NCBI RefSeq assembly: GCF_000209165.1
Contig: NC_009042.1
Location: 2,418,001 to 2,482,000, forward strand
Direction: 5' to 3'
Length of the DNA: 64,000 bases
From: Scheffersomyces stipitis CBS 6054
Lineage: Eukaryota; Ascomycota; Pichiomycetes; Serinales; Debaryomycetaceae
In this document: in pieces, positions 1 to 9,532 of the stretch
How the letters are laid out: every line of letters begins with the position of its first letter
Position numbering within the stretch: position 1 is the first letter of the stretch
Made by a program: the position numbers and the translations under genes
The notes under the pieces: model-generated
Seen by the model: the letters and a program-made list of their open reading frames with translations, nothing else
Database searches by the model: none
What the model was told of the DNA's origin: nothing

Positions 1-2145
1 CAGGAACTAATTGACCAGGTAAACGAGTTAGTCGCTTTAGCCAAAGACTTCAAAATCGTAGAAAGTGCTACAAACACCTTGTTACAGCCTTTTGACTCAA
101 AGCTCGACAATTACAAATTGCCTTATGAACCAGTCAAGATGATTGATTTGATTTACAACGCCATTCTTACATTGCAAGGTGAAGAAAAAGATTGGGTCAA
201 CTTGAAGCACAAGCTTTTCTTGGATTTCTCCGAGTTGTTGGCTTCTATTATCGAGGAAGCATTGCAGAATAACCCTATTTCAAATGCCTTAGTTAAGCAC
301 CAATTACCTCAACTTTCTTTGCCAACAATTGCACAAGTTCAAGAGTACAAGCCAGTGGGTTCGATTGACAAGTTATGGAAAGAAAATTCTCGTGTCTTGT
401 TCCAAGTCTACAACTCCACTGAGTTCGAAACGGTACCAAGAATTGATTCTTACTTTGGTTTGTTCTTCAAGGATCTTTCGTTTGACATTTTAACAAACTT
501 ATCGTTCAACAAGAATGAGGCTTCTATCCAATTATCCATCTTGGATTTGTTCTTCTCTAAAGATTTGTTTGCCCCTCCAGGATCTTCTATCGACCTGTTG
601 ACTATGATTCACGAAGATAACAAATCTGGTGAAAACGTTCCTCCTTTGTCGACTTGGAAAATTGAAGATATTGCTGTCGAAAGTATCTTGACGATGATTT
701 TCCAATTGCCAGTCACATTATACCGTGAAATCTACTATTATACGGTGTTGATTTCCTGTTGTAGAGAAAGTCCGGAATCAATTGCTCCCGTTTTTGGAAG
801 AGCCATCAGATACTTTTACAATAACTTGGAGACATTGGATTATGAGTTGAAGTTGAGATTCTTGGATTGGATGACTACTCAAATTTCCAACTTCGAGTTC
901 AGCTGGAAGTGGGATGAATGGGTTGCTGATTCACAAAAGTTCAAACACTTGAGACATCATCCAAAGAAGAATTTTATCAAGAATTTGATCGCTAAAGAAG
1001 TCAGATTATCAAACAAGAATAGAATCAAAGACAGTTTTGTGGCTGTCAATCCAGAAACATCCGAGATGGTGAACTTGGAAGAATTCTATCAGTACTTGAA
1101 TATCTCTCTTTTTGAAGATGAAACAAAATTCATTTTGGATTATGACACTGCCCTATACAACCAAGAAGGCACGAGAGAAATTCTCGAAAAGATTCATCTC
1201 GAAAAGAGAGAACAATTAGCTGCTAAGCCAGCTGTATTTGCACAAGAAGAGATCTTCTTCAACTTCTCCCTTCCTGAATTGCCATTGCATGGTGTTGCCA
1301 GTAAAGTGTATGACTTTGTCGTTGCTCATTGGAAGCCTAACACTGATTTCGACGAGTTGTGCAAGGAAATTCTTGAAGCTACCAAGGAGTTCCCTGACAT
1401 TAATGGGATTAAGTTCATGATCAATTTAATATTCCAAACATATGCCTACATTGGATCTAGATCCATCTATTCGGTTGTGAGTATCTTATCTCGTGACGTC
1501 AACAAATTGAAGTACTTGAGTGGCTCTCCTATTGAATATACTGAGCAGGAGCCTAAATTTGAGGAGCAAGAGATTTCTCCAGAAGAAATCACTGACAGAC
1601 AAAACTGGATCATTGAATCCATTTTCAGAGTGTGGATTCATCAACCACAAGAAGTATTCTTGATTCTTGAATATTTGATTGAATTTGGAATCTTGAAGCC
1701 GGAGAACTTGGTCTTGAAGACCTTAGATCTTGAGAATAACTTGATTCTCGAGAATGTTTCTTGTATGGAGTCCATGAACAGGGTGTTGTTTAACAGTTCT
1801 ATTGCCACGGACAAAGGCGACTCATTCAAAAAATTGATTTTGCTACTTTTCAATGCGATTACACGCAACTTGAATGCCATCTCTGGTGAGCTTCAAGAAG
1901 ATAAAAATGAAATCATCAAGATTACAAAGGATATCGAAGATCCGGAAGCATTGGAAGTATCGAAAAGAATCGACCAGGAATGGCTCTTCTACGAGTACAA
2001 GGGCCTTTTGAAGTCGTATTTCAGAAGGTATATCAAGAACCTGGAAATTGACTACTTGAGCGATATCAGGGAGATTTTCGACACCATCGAGAATGTTCCT
2101 GCCAAGGACGATATGTTGCAGTGGCTCGATGAAGTCAGCCCATAG
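1..2145 (+). CDS. STO1: Nuclear cap-binding complex large subunit, 5' truncated
   Basis: Large (CBP80-type) subunit of the nuclear cap-binding complex, which with the small RNA-binding subunit binds the m7G cap and couples splicing, export and decay of mRNA. The frame is open from base 1 (first codons CAG GAA CTA), so the start lies outside the window; 714 residues are visible and the TTG at 79 is not a real start. The hallmark of the family is the segment near 870-1035: an aromatic F-x-W-x-W-D-E-W stretch followed by HPKK-F-I-KNLI and a basic KEVRLSNKNRI. All-helical, no signal peptide or membrane segment, consistent with the MIF4G-like repeats of CBP80. It ends 310 bp before CAF16 on the same strand. 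Identification rests on motif memory, fairly sure. Confidence 0.85.
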   Translation, partial: QELIDQVNELVALAKDFKIVESATNTLLQPFDSKLDNYKLPYEPVKMIDLIYNAILTLQGEEKDWVNLKHKLFLDFSELLASIIEEALQNNPISNALVKHQLPQLSLPTIAQVQEYKPVGSIDKLWKENSRVLFQVYNSTEFETVPRIDSYFGLFFKDLSFDILTNLSFNKNEASIQLSILDLFFSKDLFAPPGSSIDLLTMIHEDNKSGENVPPLSTWKIEDIAVESILTMIFQLPVTLYREIYYYTVLISCCRESPESIAPVFGRAIRYFYNNLETLDYELKLRFLDWMTTQISNFEFSWKWDEWVADSQKFKHLRHHPKKNFIKNLIAKEVRLSNKNRIKDSFVAVNPETSEMVNLEEFYQYLNISLFEDETKFILDYDTALYNQEGTREILEKIHLEKREQLAAKPAVFAQEEIFFNFSLPELPLHGVASKVYDFVVAHWKPNTDFDELCKEILEATKEFPDINGIKFMINLIFQTYAYIGSRSIYSVVSILSRDVNKLKYLSGSPIEYTEQEPKFEEQEISPEEITDRQNWIIESIFRVWIHQPQEVFLILEYLIEFGILKPENLVLKTLDLENNLILENVSCMESMNRVLFNSSIATDKGDSFKKLILLLFNAITRNLNAISGELQEDKNEIIKITKDIEDPEALEVSKRIDQEWLFYEYKGLLKSYFRRYIKNLEIDYLSDIREIFDTIENVPAKDDMLQWLDEVSP

Positions 2146-2455
2146 ACTGTGTATTTCACAAACAGAATACAAACTAAAAGTTGTTAGTGAACTGTAAGAT
2201 GTGTAAAATAAGAGACTGGTAATCGAAAGGAGTGATAAAACTAGAAGTTGTAGAGCAAAAAAGGTGTATAGGTCGCTTTCTGTACTATAAAAATAAACGC
2301 TTTTTGATTTTTCGCAGTCGCAGCACAGCGCAATTCTTACGCATTGTCTCATGACTAAAAGTCTGGTTATATAAGCGCATTGAAAATTGGCATATTTGAC
2401 AGGATTTTATAATGTATTTCTTCTTAGAACATATAAAGACATTCAGTATATAGAA
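2146..2455. other. STO1-CAF16 intergenic region
   Basis: Tandem spacer serving as STO1 3' UTR and CAF16 promoter. AT-rich with an A-rich stretch near 2280. The CAF16 frame is open upstream to 2387, but that start is not an ATG. No further gene seen. Confidence 0.6.
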
Positions 2456-3418
2456 ATGACAGACCATCTTACCGACACCTCGTTGGCGATCGAGACTGAT
2501 CATCTCACCTACAAATTTGCCGGAACCAGCAAGATCGGTTTGGAAGACATCACTCTCCAGATTCCCTGGGGAAGTACCAATTTGATAGTGGGGCCCAACG
2601 GAGCTGGAAAGTCGACTTTGCTTAAGATCTTGGCTGGAAAGACATTAATCAAAAAGGGCTCGTTGAAAATCGGAGGATTTGACCCTTTTGAATTTAGAAT
2701 CGACAGAAACGAGCAACACAATTCTGACATTAACAACTATATCACCTATTTAGGAACCGAATGGGCAGCTAATTCTGTGGTTAAAAGGGACATCCCTGTC
2801 AACTTATTGATCTCTTCGATTGGAGGTGAAAGCTATAGCGAGAGAAGAGACGAATTGCTTGATATTCTCGACATTGATCCTGATTGGTCGATGTTGAGAA
2901 TCAGTGATGGTGAACGTAGAAGAGTTCAGATAGCCATGGGATTGGTGAAGCCATGGAAGCTTTTACTTCTTGACGAAGTCACAATTGATTTGGATGTGAT
3001 TGTGAGGCAGAGATTGCTAGAGTTCTTGAAGAAGGAGTGTGTTGAAAGAAGATGCTGTGTAGTCTATGCAACTCATATCTTCGATGGGTTGGGCAAAAAA
3101 TGGTGCGACAGAATCATTCATCTCGATGCTGGAATCAAGGTTGATGACTTTGAGATTGAAAAGGTTCGTTTCGTCAACAACCAGGAAGAAAAAGTCTCGT
3201 TCGAGGACGATACAGTAAGAGTCCAATACGTGGAATCGTTGCATCCATTGGCCGTATATTGGTTACAGCGTGATTTAGATGCGAGAGGCTCAAGAGAGGA
3301 AGAAAAGATCAAAATGAAACAGAGACACAATGATTGGAACAATGCTCGTGATGGCAAATACTTTGATGCTGACGAAAGTCAGTTGGCCAAATACTTTAGG
3401 GCTACGAGAAACATATGA
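2456..3418 (+). CDS. CAF16: ABC-type ATPase, CCR4-NOT-associated Caf16
   Basis: Soluble single-domain ABC ATPase of the Caf16 family, associated in S. cerevisiae with the CCR4-NOT transcription and mRNA decay machinery; no membrane segments, so not a transporter. The ATG at 2456 gives 320 residues; the longer frame beginning at 2387 has no ATG and its extra residues look like leader. Walker A GPNGAGKST lies near residues 46-54, the ABC signature SDGERRR near 150, and Walker B LLLLDE near 169-174, with a switch histidine in ATHIFDG shortly after. The C-terminus after residue ~250 is a charged extension. S. cerevisiae Caf16 is about 289 residues, so this one is slightly longer. Confidence 0.85.
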   Translation: MTDHLTDTSLAIETDHLTYKFAGTSKIGLEDITLQIPWGSTNLIVGPNGAGKSTLLKILAGKTLIKKGSLKIGGFDPFEFRIDRNEQHNSDINNYITYLGTEWAANSVVKRDIPVNLLISSIGGESYSERRDELLDILDIDPDWSMLRISDGERRRVQIAMGLVKPWKLLLLDEVTIDLDVIVRQRLLEFLKKECVERRCCVVYATHIFDGLGKKWCDRIIHLDAGIKVDDFEIEKVRFVNNQEEKVSFEDDTVRVQYVESLHPLAVYWLQRDLDARGSREEEKIKMKQRHNDWNNARDGKYFDADESQLAKYFRATRNI

Positions 3419-3664
3419 AGCACGGGATAGATCTCGGATAGACTATGATTCGTATATAATATGATATATATCTGGTTATTCTTGTTAAATTAGAATAATA
3501 TATGATACAGTTAATGCTAGGTGGTCGTATAGACATTATGTTATGAATATACATTATACCAAGTATACTTCTCCTTTCACATGATCATTACAATCATTAT
3601 GAATTGAATATAGTTTACTTTATAGATGTTAGATGATGGGAATGCAATTGATTGGATGACGAAA

Positions 3665-4042
3665 CTACAATGGTGGTTGTTCTTCAGCAAACTTCATTTC
3701 AAGTTCAAGAAAACGCACCAATTCTTCGTTTCTCTTTAACTGTTCAGCAAGAGCCCAGCTCTGGTACTTTGCTTCTAGAAGCTCATTAGATCCGAATTCA
3801 AGATACCGTATTTGAGAAGCGGGACGGTCGAGTTTTCTTCTAAGAACAACGTGGTCGTTCATAGATGCAGCCAACGGCGTTGTGGGACCCCTTTTGCGAT
3901 GCTGAAGGTCAGATTTAGCAGATTTGAGTTGGTTTTCAATGGAGTTGGTATTCTCGATCTCGCGCGTATTGTCTAGAAGTGGCTGGTTTTCAACGTCTTC
4001 TATAATTGGCAAATCGTGGCTCCGGTTAAATGATTCGTTCAT
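3665..4042 (-). CDS. Hypothetical small protein, C-terminal coiled coil
   Basis: 125-residue protein of unknown function. The ATG at 4042 is chosen; the frame runs upstream to 4099 but begins there with GTG. N-terminal half is polar and acidic with Asn-rich spacing; a basic QHRKRGP patch follows; the last ~50 residues are strongly helical with heptad-like hydrophobics and end AEEQPPL. No signal peptide or membrane segment. It is convergent with CAF16 (246 bp between stops) and divergent from YPK1 across 1.36 kb. The coiled-coil C-terminus suggests a subunit of a larger complex, but I do not recognise a family. Confidence 0.6.
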   Translation of the reverse strand: MNESFNRSHDLPIIEDVENQPLLDNTREIENTNSIENQLKSAKSDLQHRKRGPTTPLAASMNDHVVLRRKLDRPASQIRYLEFGSNELLEAKYQSWALAEQLKRNEELVRFLELEMKFAEEQPPL

Positions 4043-5399
4043 GATGATATATGTATTAGGAAGTGAGTTATGATCAAGAATGTTCAAGAATTTGTTCACT
4101 AGTTAACAAGAATGTACTTTAGATGTAAACAAAAGTTACTTCTACTGTTTACAGGACTGTATGCGATTCAAGGTGAAAACCAACAGAAATGGTCACATGT
4201 CGCATGTCACCTGAACGCATCGGGCTCCAGTCTTCGGTGACCATGTCTTCATGAGCCGGTAACGTGGCGTCGGTTCGGTAAGCCACTAGAGAAGTTGTTG
4301 AGGGCGGTGGAAGCAGTAGATGACCCTCGCGGCTGAAGCATATGAAATTTTGCAAGAATTCTCGAGAGCCGGTGGACTTCTGGAGATGGGCCATCCGCAG
4401 CCGAGATCACTAAATTCCAATACTCAGCCTAGAAAATACGTCGTGAGATCGTTGGGCGCGATGAGTTCGATGAAGACGAAAGTTGAGGAGCAAATGCCAG
4501 AGGCAAGCCAGAAAAGATTGAGCCTACTGGTTGCGGATACGGTAGAAGAAGTAGGAACATCTTGTGTGTTGTAAGCTTGTGTTGTAAGTGCTGACGTCTG
4601 TAGAGCTTTTGAGTTAGTGTAGTTTTTAGGTTCTCCGGAGCGAACGGCAATGTAGGCGGACTTCAAATTAGCGAGAATCCAGTCACTTCTCGAAGAGCGC
4701 AAGCACGATAACGCGGCCCTGGAAAATCACACAGAAACAGGGAGCTAGCAAAAAATTAGTAGCGATATACTAGACATACTAGGCTAGGCATTTAAGCTGT
4801 TCAGCAACCTCTTACTGACGCGTGGCAGCTAACTTCATCTCTTGTAATTGCAAATACAGTAGTCATGGCCAGAATTAATTTTCACAGTCGGCTCGATCCA
4901 ATCTGTTCCACCGCGTGAGCCATTGTCGCTAATTATTCGAGAATTTAAGAAGATCCTTCCACGGCGATGAACTAATAATGAAGTAGGGTTATCACCGAGC
5001 ATAGCCTGATCAAAACTCGCATTTCTTCCCCACCATATCGCTGTCCATAACCAAGTCCATCTCAGTTGACGGCCATAAACATTTGCACCATCACGTCCAT
5101 CACCAAAATCACGTTCACTTCATCTTCGTATATATTTGTAGAATTCATTCCAGTCCATTGTGATTATTTTCACTTTCTTGAGTCTCACTGATTTCATCTC
5201 GCGCATTAGCCCGCATTCATCTCATCCTCGCTATTGTTCTCGCTATACTGCACCAACCAGTCGCACTATATTCTGCTTAGCTGAGGCTCCACCAGTGCAC
5301 TATCGCTTTCTCCTTTTTTCCTATTATCAGCTTTGTTTGCACCAAACCAACTTCTTCTGTTTGGTTTCCGTCCACATCTCATAGCTCAGTCTCGTAGCG
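4043..5399. other. Divergent promoter region of YPK1 and the 3665-4042 gene
   Basis: 1.36 kb without a convincing gene. Short open frames occur on both strands (about 4149-4702) but lack the TTG-leucine codon bias of the neighbours and resemble nothing known. An ACGCGT hexamer lies near 4817. The last 300 bp before YPK1 are pyrimidine-rich on the + strand, typical of a yeast 5' leader. Confidence 0.5.
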
Positions 5400-7715
5400 A
5401 TGTTGCGGTTCAAAAACAAATTCAAGTTCGGCTCCTCGACCCCAGTAACGCCTAACGGCTCGGATAAGGAAGGAGTGTCGCCCGAAGTATCACTCCATTC
5501 CGACGGTTCTCCACGAAACTCAGTCGATTCTCGCCGCACCATCTCCGTCAACAACTTGGCTGACAATGTGCTGAAGCTCTCGGTCAATGGCACCCTGGAC
5601 CTGCTGAATTCTACAAGAAAACAAGATCCTCCACATGATGACCTCCATCTAGCTCCAGCATCCATCAACACCCAGCCTTCTTCGACTTCCTTGTCGACGC
5701 AAAGCACATCTGCCGTGACCATCAACACCGCCAGCACTCATTCGTCAGAAGGAACCGTAGCTCCACCTGCTTCGGCCGGTACTCTGACACTGACACTGAC
5801 CCTGTCTCTGACTTTGGCTCCAACGAACGCTTCAGTGCCCGTTCCAGTGCCCAACCTCGACGACCAGGCTGCTTCGTCAAACCCTGGGCTTTTGACAGTC
5901 AAAATCTATAACTCCAACAACATCGCATTGCCCATCAAAATCAACAACAACAAACAGATCTTGCACGCGTTGGCCGTTAACTCCAACAACGAAGCTATCA
6001 GCCAACAGCTCCTCAAGAACTTGAACGCTTTGGAAAACTCACGTGATTCCACCCCTACCCAATCCCATAACGATATAGACAACGACATTGAAGCTGCAAC
6101 AAGCGATACGTCTCCTAGACTTAACGGCAATAGCAGCACTGGTTCTCATGAATATTTACAAGGAGCTATCGCTACCAATTTCTTGCCCTCCATCATTACT
6201 ATTCCCAATGCTGAGAATTTGGTGAAGTCGTTGCTCTACTTAACAATAGAGTTCGACAACAACGTCTTGGTCATTGAACCTCAAAAGGGTACTGTAAATC
6301 AGTCTACTTGGAACCAGGTAGTTTCTTTCGACGTGACGAAAAAGTCTTCGAATTCCAATTTCAACAATGGACCCACTTCCCCCAACTCTCATTCTCATTC
6401 CAACGGAACGTCTTCGACGGGATCTAACTTTCTCAACTTGAACTTGTTCATCAGATTGCCCAACATGCTTATTCCGGATTCGGAAAAGACGTCGAAGAAA
6501 CATTTGTTCACCAACACAAGCTCTTCGGATAGTCCTGCCAATATTGGCGATTTGCTTATCGGTACCATCAAGTTACCATTGAACTTGAAATACCATACCA
6601 AATCCATCCGCTTGATGAATCACGAGTATTTGAAGTTCACCAAATTCAACACTGAGCTCAACGAGGCTATAGCCAAGGAAATGGGCGAGATCATGTTAAC
6701 CATAGAGTTCAAGCCCATCACTAAGAAACATCTTTCCATTGAGGAGTTTGATCTTTTGAAAGTCATTGGTAAAGGATCTTTTGGAAAAGTTATGCAAGTT
6801 GTCAAGAAAGACACTAAACAAATCTATGCATTAAAGACTATACGTAAACAGCATATAGTGTCGAGAATGGAGGTGACGCATACTTTGGCCGAGAGAACAG
6901 TTTTAGCCAGAATCAACAACCCTTTCATTGTTCCTTTGAAGTTCTCGTTCCAGAGTCCAGAAAAGTTGTATTTGGTATTATCGTTCATTAACGGAGGTGA
7001 ATTGTTCTGGCATTTGCAGAGAGAAGGCAAGTTCTCTATGGATAGATCCAGGTTCTACATTGCTGAATTGTTAACAGCATTGGAAAGCTTACATGAACTA
7101 AATGTCATTTACAGAGACTTGAAGCCAGAAAACATCTTGTTAGATTACCAAGGTCATATAGCCTTATGCGATTTTGGCTTGTGTAAGTTGAACATGAGCA
7201 ACGACGACAAAACCAACACATTCTGTGGAACTCCAGAGTATTTGGCTCCAGAGTTGTTGTTGAACCAAGGTTATACCAGAAGTGTTGATTGGTGGACCTT
7301 GGGAACGTTATTGTACGAAATGTTGACTGGTTTACCACCATTTTATGATGACGATGTTCCTACTATGTACAGAAAGATATTGCAAAATCCATTACGGTTC
7401 CCTTCGTTCTTGGAGGGAACCGATGCCCAGGACTTGTTGGTTAAGTTGTTACAGAAGGATCCAAACTTGAGAATGAACGATGCTCATGAGATCAAGAACC
7501 ATCCCTTCTTCAAGGACATCGACTGGAACAAGTTGTTGAACAAGAGCTACTTGCCTCCTTTCAAGCCAAATGTAGAGAACTTATTGGATACATCCAACTT
7601 TGACCAGGACTTCACCAACGAACAGCCACAAGACTCTGTGGTTGATGATTTCTTGACGGAAAGTGTTCAGAAACAGTTTGGTGGATGGACTTACAATGGC
7701 GAGGGAGTGTTTTAA
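5400..7715 (+). CDS. YPK1: AGC protein kinase Ypk1 (SGK homologue)
   Basis: Ser/Thr kinase of the AGC family; Ypk kinases act downstream of Pkh1/2 and TORC2 in sphingolipid, cell-wall and endocytosis control. 771 residues. Residues 1-440 form a Ser/Thr/Asn-rich regulatory region; the kinase domain starts near 450 with glycine loop GKGSFGKV, catalytic K479 (YALK), D573 in YRDLKPEN and D591 in DFG. Activation loop TFCGTPEYLAPE carries the PDK1-type site, and the C-terminal hydrophobic motif FGGWTY is diagnostic for Ypk1/Ypk2. Several CTG codons sit in the N-terminal Ser/Thr tract, read as serine if the organism is CUG-Ser. Convergent with the Q/N-rich gene at 7918-8571. SCH9 is excluded by the FGGWTY tail. 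Confidence 0.92.
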   Translation: MLRFKNKFKFGSSTPVTPNGSDKEGVSPEVSLHSDGSPRNSVDSRRTISVNNLADNVLKLSVNGTLDLLNSTRKQDPPHDDLHLAPASINTQPSSTSLSTQSTSAVTINTASTHSSEGTVAPPASAGTLTLTLTLSLTLAPTNASVPVPVPNLDDQAASSNPGLLTVKIYNSNNIALPIKINNNKQILHALAVNSNNEAISQQLLKNLNALENSRDSTPTQSHNDIDNDIEAATSDTSPRLNGNSSTGSHEYLQGAIATNFLPSIITIPNAENLVKSLLYLTIEFDNNVLVIEPQKGTVNQSTWNQVVSFDVTKKSSNSNFNNGPTSPNSHSHSNGTSSTGSNFLNLNLFIRLPNMLIPDSEKTSKKHLFTNTSSSDSPANIGDLLIGTIKLPLNLKYHTKSIRLMNHEYLKFTKFNTELNEAIAKEMGEIMLTIEFKPITKKHLSIEEFDLLKVIGKGSFGKVMQVVKKDTKQIYALKTIRKQHIVSRMEVTHTLAERTVLARINNPFIVPLKFSFQSPEKLYLVLSFINGGELFWHLQREGKFSMDRSRFYIAELLTALESLHELNVIYRDLKPENILLDYQGHIALCDFGLCKLNMSNDDKTNTFCGTPEYLAPELLLNQGYTRSVDWWTLGTLLYEMLTGLPPFYDDDVPTMYRKILQNPLRFPSFLEGTDAQDLLVKLLQKDPNLRMNDAHEIKNHPFFKDIDWNKLLNKSYLPPFKPNVENLLDTSNFDQDFTNEQPQDSVVDDFLTESVQKQFGGWTYNGEGVF

Positions 7716-7917
7716 AATAGAATTGATTCACATTGTCATTTTAGGTAGAATTAACAATAAATTAGAAATACGATTAATATAGAGCTATTAAGGTAGAGAT
7801 TAGTGAAAAATGGCTATTAGACTGTTAGAATAGCCATATATGAAAAAAGTACCAGCAGACATTTCTTGTATTGCCTGGTTTCACTTGTTGGACTTGACGG
7901 AAATTCTATTCGGTTTC

Positions 7918-8571
7918 TTATCTATTAGCTGCGTCGTTGTAAGTTGCACCGCTTCGTCCTGGGAACCTCTTACCACCAGTCTTACTATTGGGATTCGTCT
8001 TGCCTGGTTCCAAAGGCGCACCATGCTTGAAATTCTCTCTTCCCTGAGGATAGTTACCCTGGCTGATTCTTTCTTCATCTCTCTTTAAGTACTGCTGGTA
8101 CGCTGGATTGAGATGCTCAGGATTGGCACGTGTGATGTCTACAATTGAAGGTTTTACATAGTACGTGTTTGGAGGTGGCCCTGAGCTTCCAAAGCCTTGT
8201 TGTGGTGGGTAGTTCTGTGGAACAGCGCTGTATCCTCCGTTACCATAGCCTTGTTGCAGCCAGGATTCACTACTATAGCCCTGCGAATAGTCCTGCTTGG
8301 AATCAGGCAGAAAGCTACCTTGCTGCTGGTAGTTCTGATTATTGTACTGTTGATATCCCTGCTGATTATAGTCTTGATTATAGCCCTGTTGAGTATGCAC
8401 CTGTGGGCTCTGGTTATTTTGCTGAGGGAGTGGCTCAGGAGGACGTTGAAACTCGTTCTCACTGTAGGGGGGAGGAGCCGCATCGTGGTAATTATTGTGC
8501 GAGTTAGCGGCAGCAGAACCAGAGTCCCTAGAAGCTTCAGTTGCTTCAGCCTGCTTCTGTTTTTCTGACAT
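7918..8571 (-). CDS. Q/N/Y-rich protein with PPPY motif
   Basis: 217-residue hydrophilic protein of unknown function. N-terminus is acidic/polar and includes PPPYSE, a PPxY motif of the kind bound by WW domains (Rsp5-type ubiquitin ligases). Residues ~55-120 are dominated by Q, N, Y and G with repeated QGY and NQ units, a prion-like composition. The C-terminal 75 residues are different: conserved-looking and basic, with PAYQQYLKRDEERI and GGKRFPG. No membrane segment or signal. ATG at 8571 begins MSEKQKQAEA. The PY motif suggests an Rsp5 adaptor or substrate; that is inference and I know no named homologue. Confidence 0.7.
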   Translation of the reverse strand: MSEKQKQAEATEASRDSGSAAANSHNNYHDAAPPPYSENEFQRPPEPLPQQNNQSPQVHTQQGYNQDYNQQGYQQYNNQNYQQQGSFLPDSKQDYSQGYSSESWLQQGYGNGGYSAVPQNYPPQQGFGSSGPPPNTYYVKPSIVDITRANPEHLNPAYQQYLKRDEERISQGNYPQGRENFKHGAPLEPGKTNPNSKTGGKRFPGRSGATYNDAANR

Positions 8572-8858
8572 TGATGAAGTTATGGAATTGAAGGACTATA
8601 CTATAGAGGCCAGATATTTCATTCAAGTCGTGAAAGGAGCCTGAAATATGAAATACAAATATGAAATTACTGGACCTCTCTGTGCACAAACCCCATATTC
8701 CATGATGTAATGGAACTCCAGCCAATGTTCCAGAGATCAGCTGATTGTAGTCATATGACCAAAAACAAAATTTTCCAGACTTTCTGTTCTATATCTGAAT
8801 CTACGATTTACTACTAGCACCCAACAGGAAGCAAATATACATTCTTGGACTACCAACC

Positions 8859-9308
8859 ATGTTCAAACCGTTCACAACCCCCGTCTCATCGAGGTTAGCC
8901 TCTTCAGGTGCCGTTATACTCAAGAACTTTGTCCGTGGAAAGAGACAGTCCAACCAATCTGCATCGACCAAAAAGGTGGTCAACCAATTATCTGCATTAT
9001 CTGCCAGTAGAAAACAGCCAAAGTTGTTGAACTTGTGCAACGAAGATTTGATAAAGCACAAAACTATCGTGAATGCTTGGAACTTATTTAAGAGAAAGGT
9101 CCAGCAGAGAAAACACTTGCAATTAAAAAAACAATATAAGTCCATCTACAATGCCATGGAAGACTTGAAACAAACTAGTCCCAAGTTGTTTGAGTTGGCC
9201 AACGCTCAGCAGGAGGGCAAGAGATTCCCATTGGAAATGAGAATACCTACTGACTACCCACCAACCCAGCCTTGGGTCTACAACTACTCTCCAAAGAATA
9301 AGCAGTAG
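8859..9308 (+). CDS. MRPL28: Mitochondrial large ribosomal subunit protein mL40
   Basis: Component of the mitochondrial 54S ribosomal subunit, 149 residues (S. cerevisiae Mrpl28 is 147). N-terminal ~30 residues are Ser/Thr/Arg-rich without acids, a plausible mitochondrial presequence. Family hallmarks visible: QLSALSASRKQPKLL around residues 53-67, EDLIKHKTI, a basic helix with QYKSI, and the C-terminal GKRFPLEMRIPTDYPP followed by an aromatic tail. Convergent with EAF6. Single exon with ATG at 8859. Confidence 0.92.
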   Translation: MFKPFTTPVSSRLASSGAVILKNFVRGKRQSNQSASTKKVVNQLSALSASRKQPKLLNLCNEDLIKHKTIVNAWNLFKRKVQQRKHLQLKKQYKSIYNAMEDLKQTSPKLFELANAQQEGKRFPLEMRIPTDYPPTQPWVYNYSPKNKQ

Positions 9309-9532
9309 ATGAAAGGAGAATAGAAACTCAGATTGTTGTATGTGTTCAACTTCTTACTCTTCTGCTCCTGTAGCTATATATCTAGCTAGAATCCCTAGCG
9401 GACCCCATGTACATATAGACCCACCGCTTCTGTTCAGATGATTCAGATAGTTTTAATATACATTAATTCATTACGATTCTATTCTATGACATAAACTGTA
9501 GGTTACATTGGCTGATGCTTAGTAGCTGGTGG

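Noticed and set aside
4149..4702. Cluster of 73-92 codon frames upstream of YPK1 on both strands
   Set aside because: Overlapping frames on both strands, low-bias codons, no motif; more likely promoter sequence.
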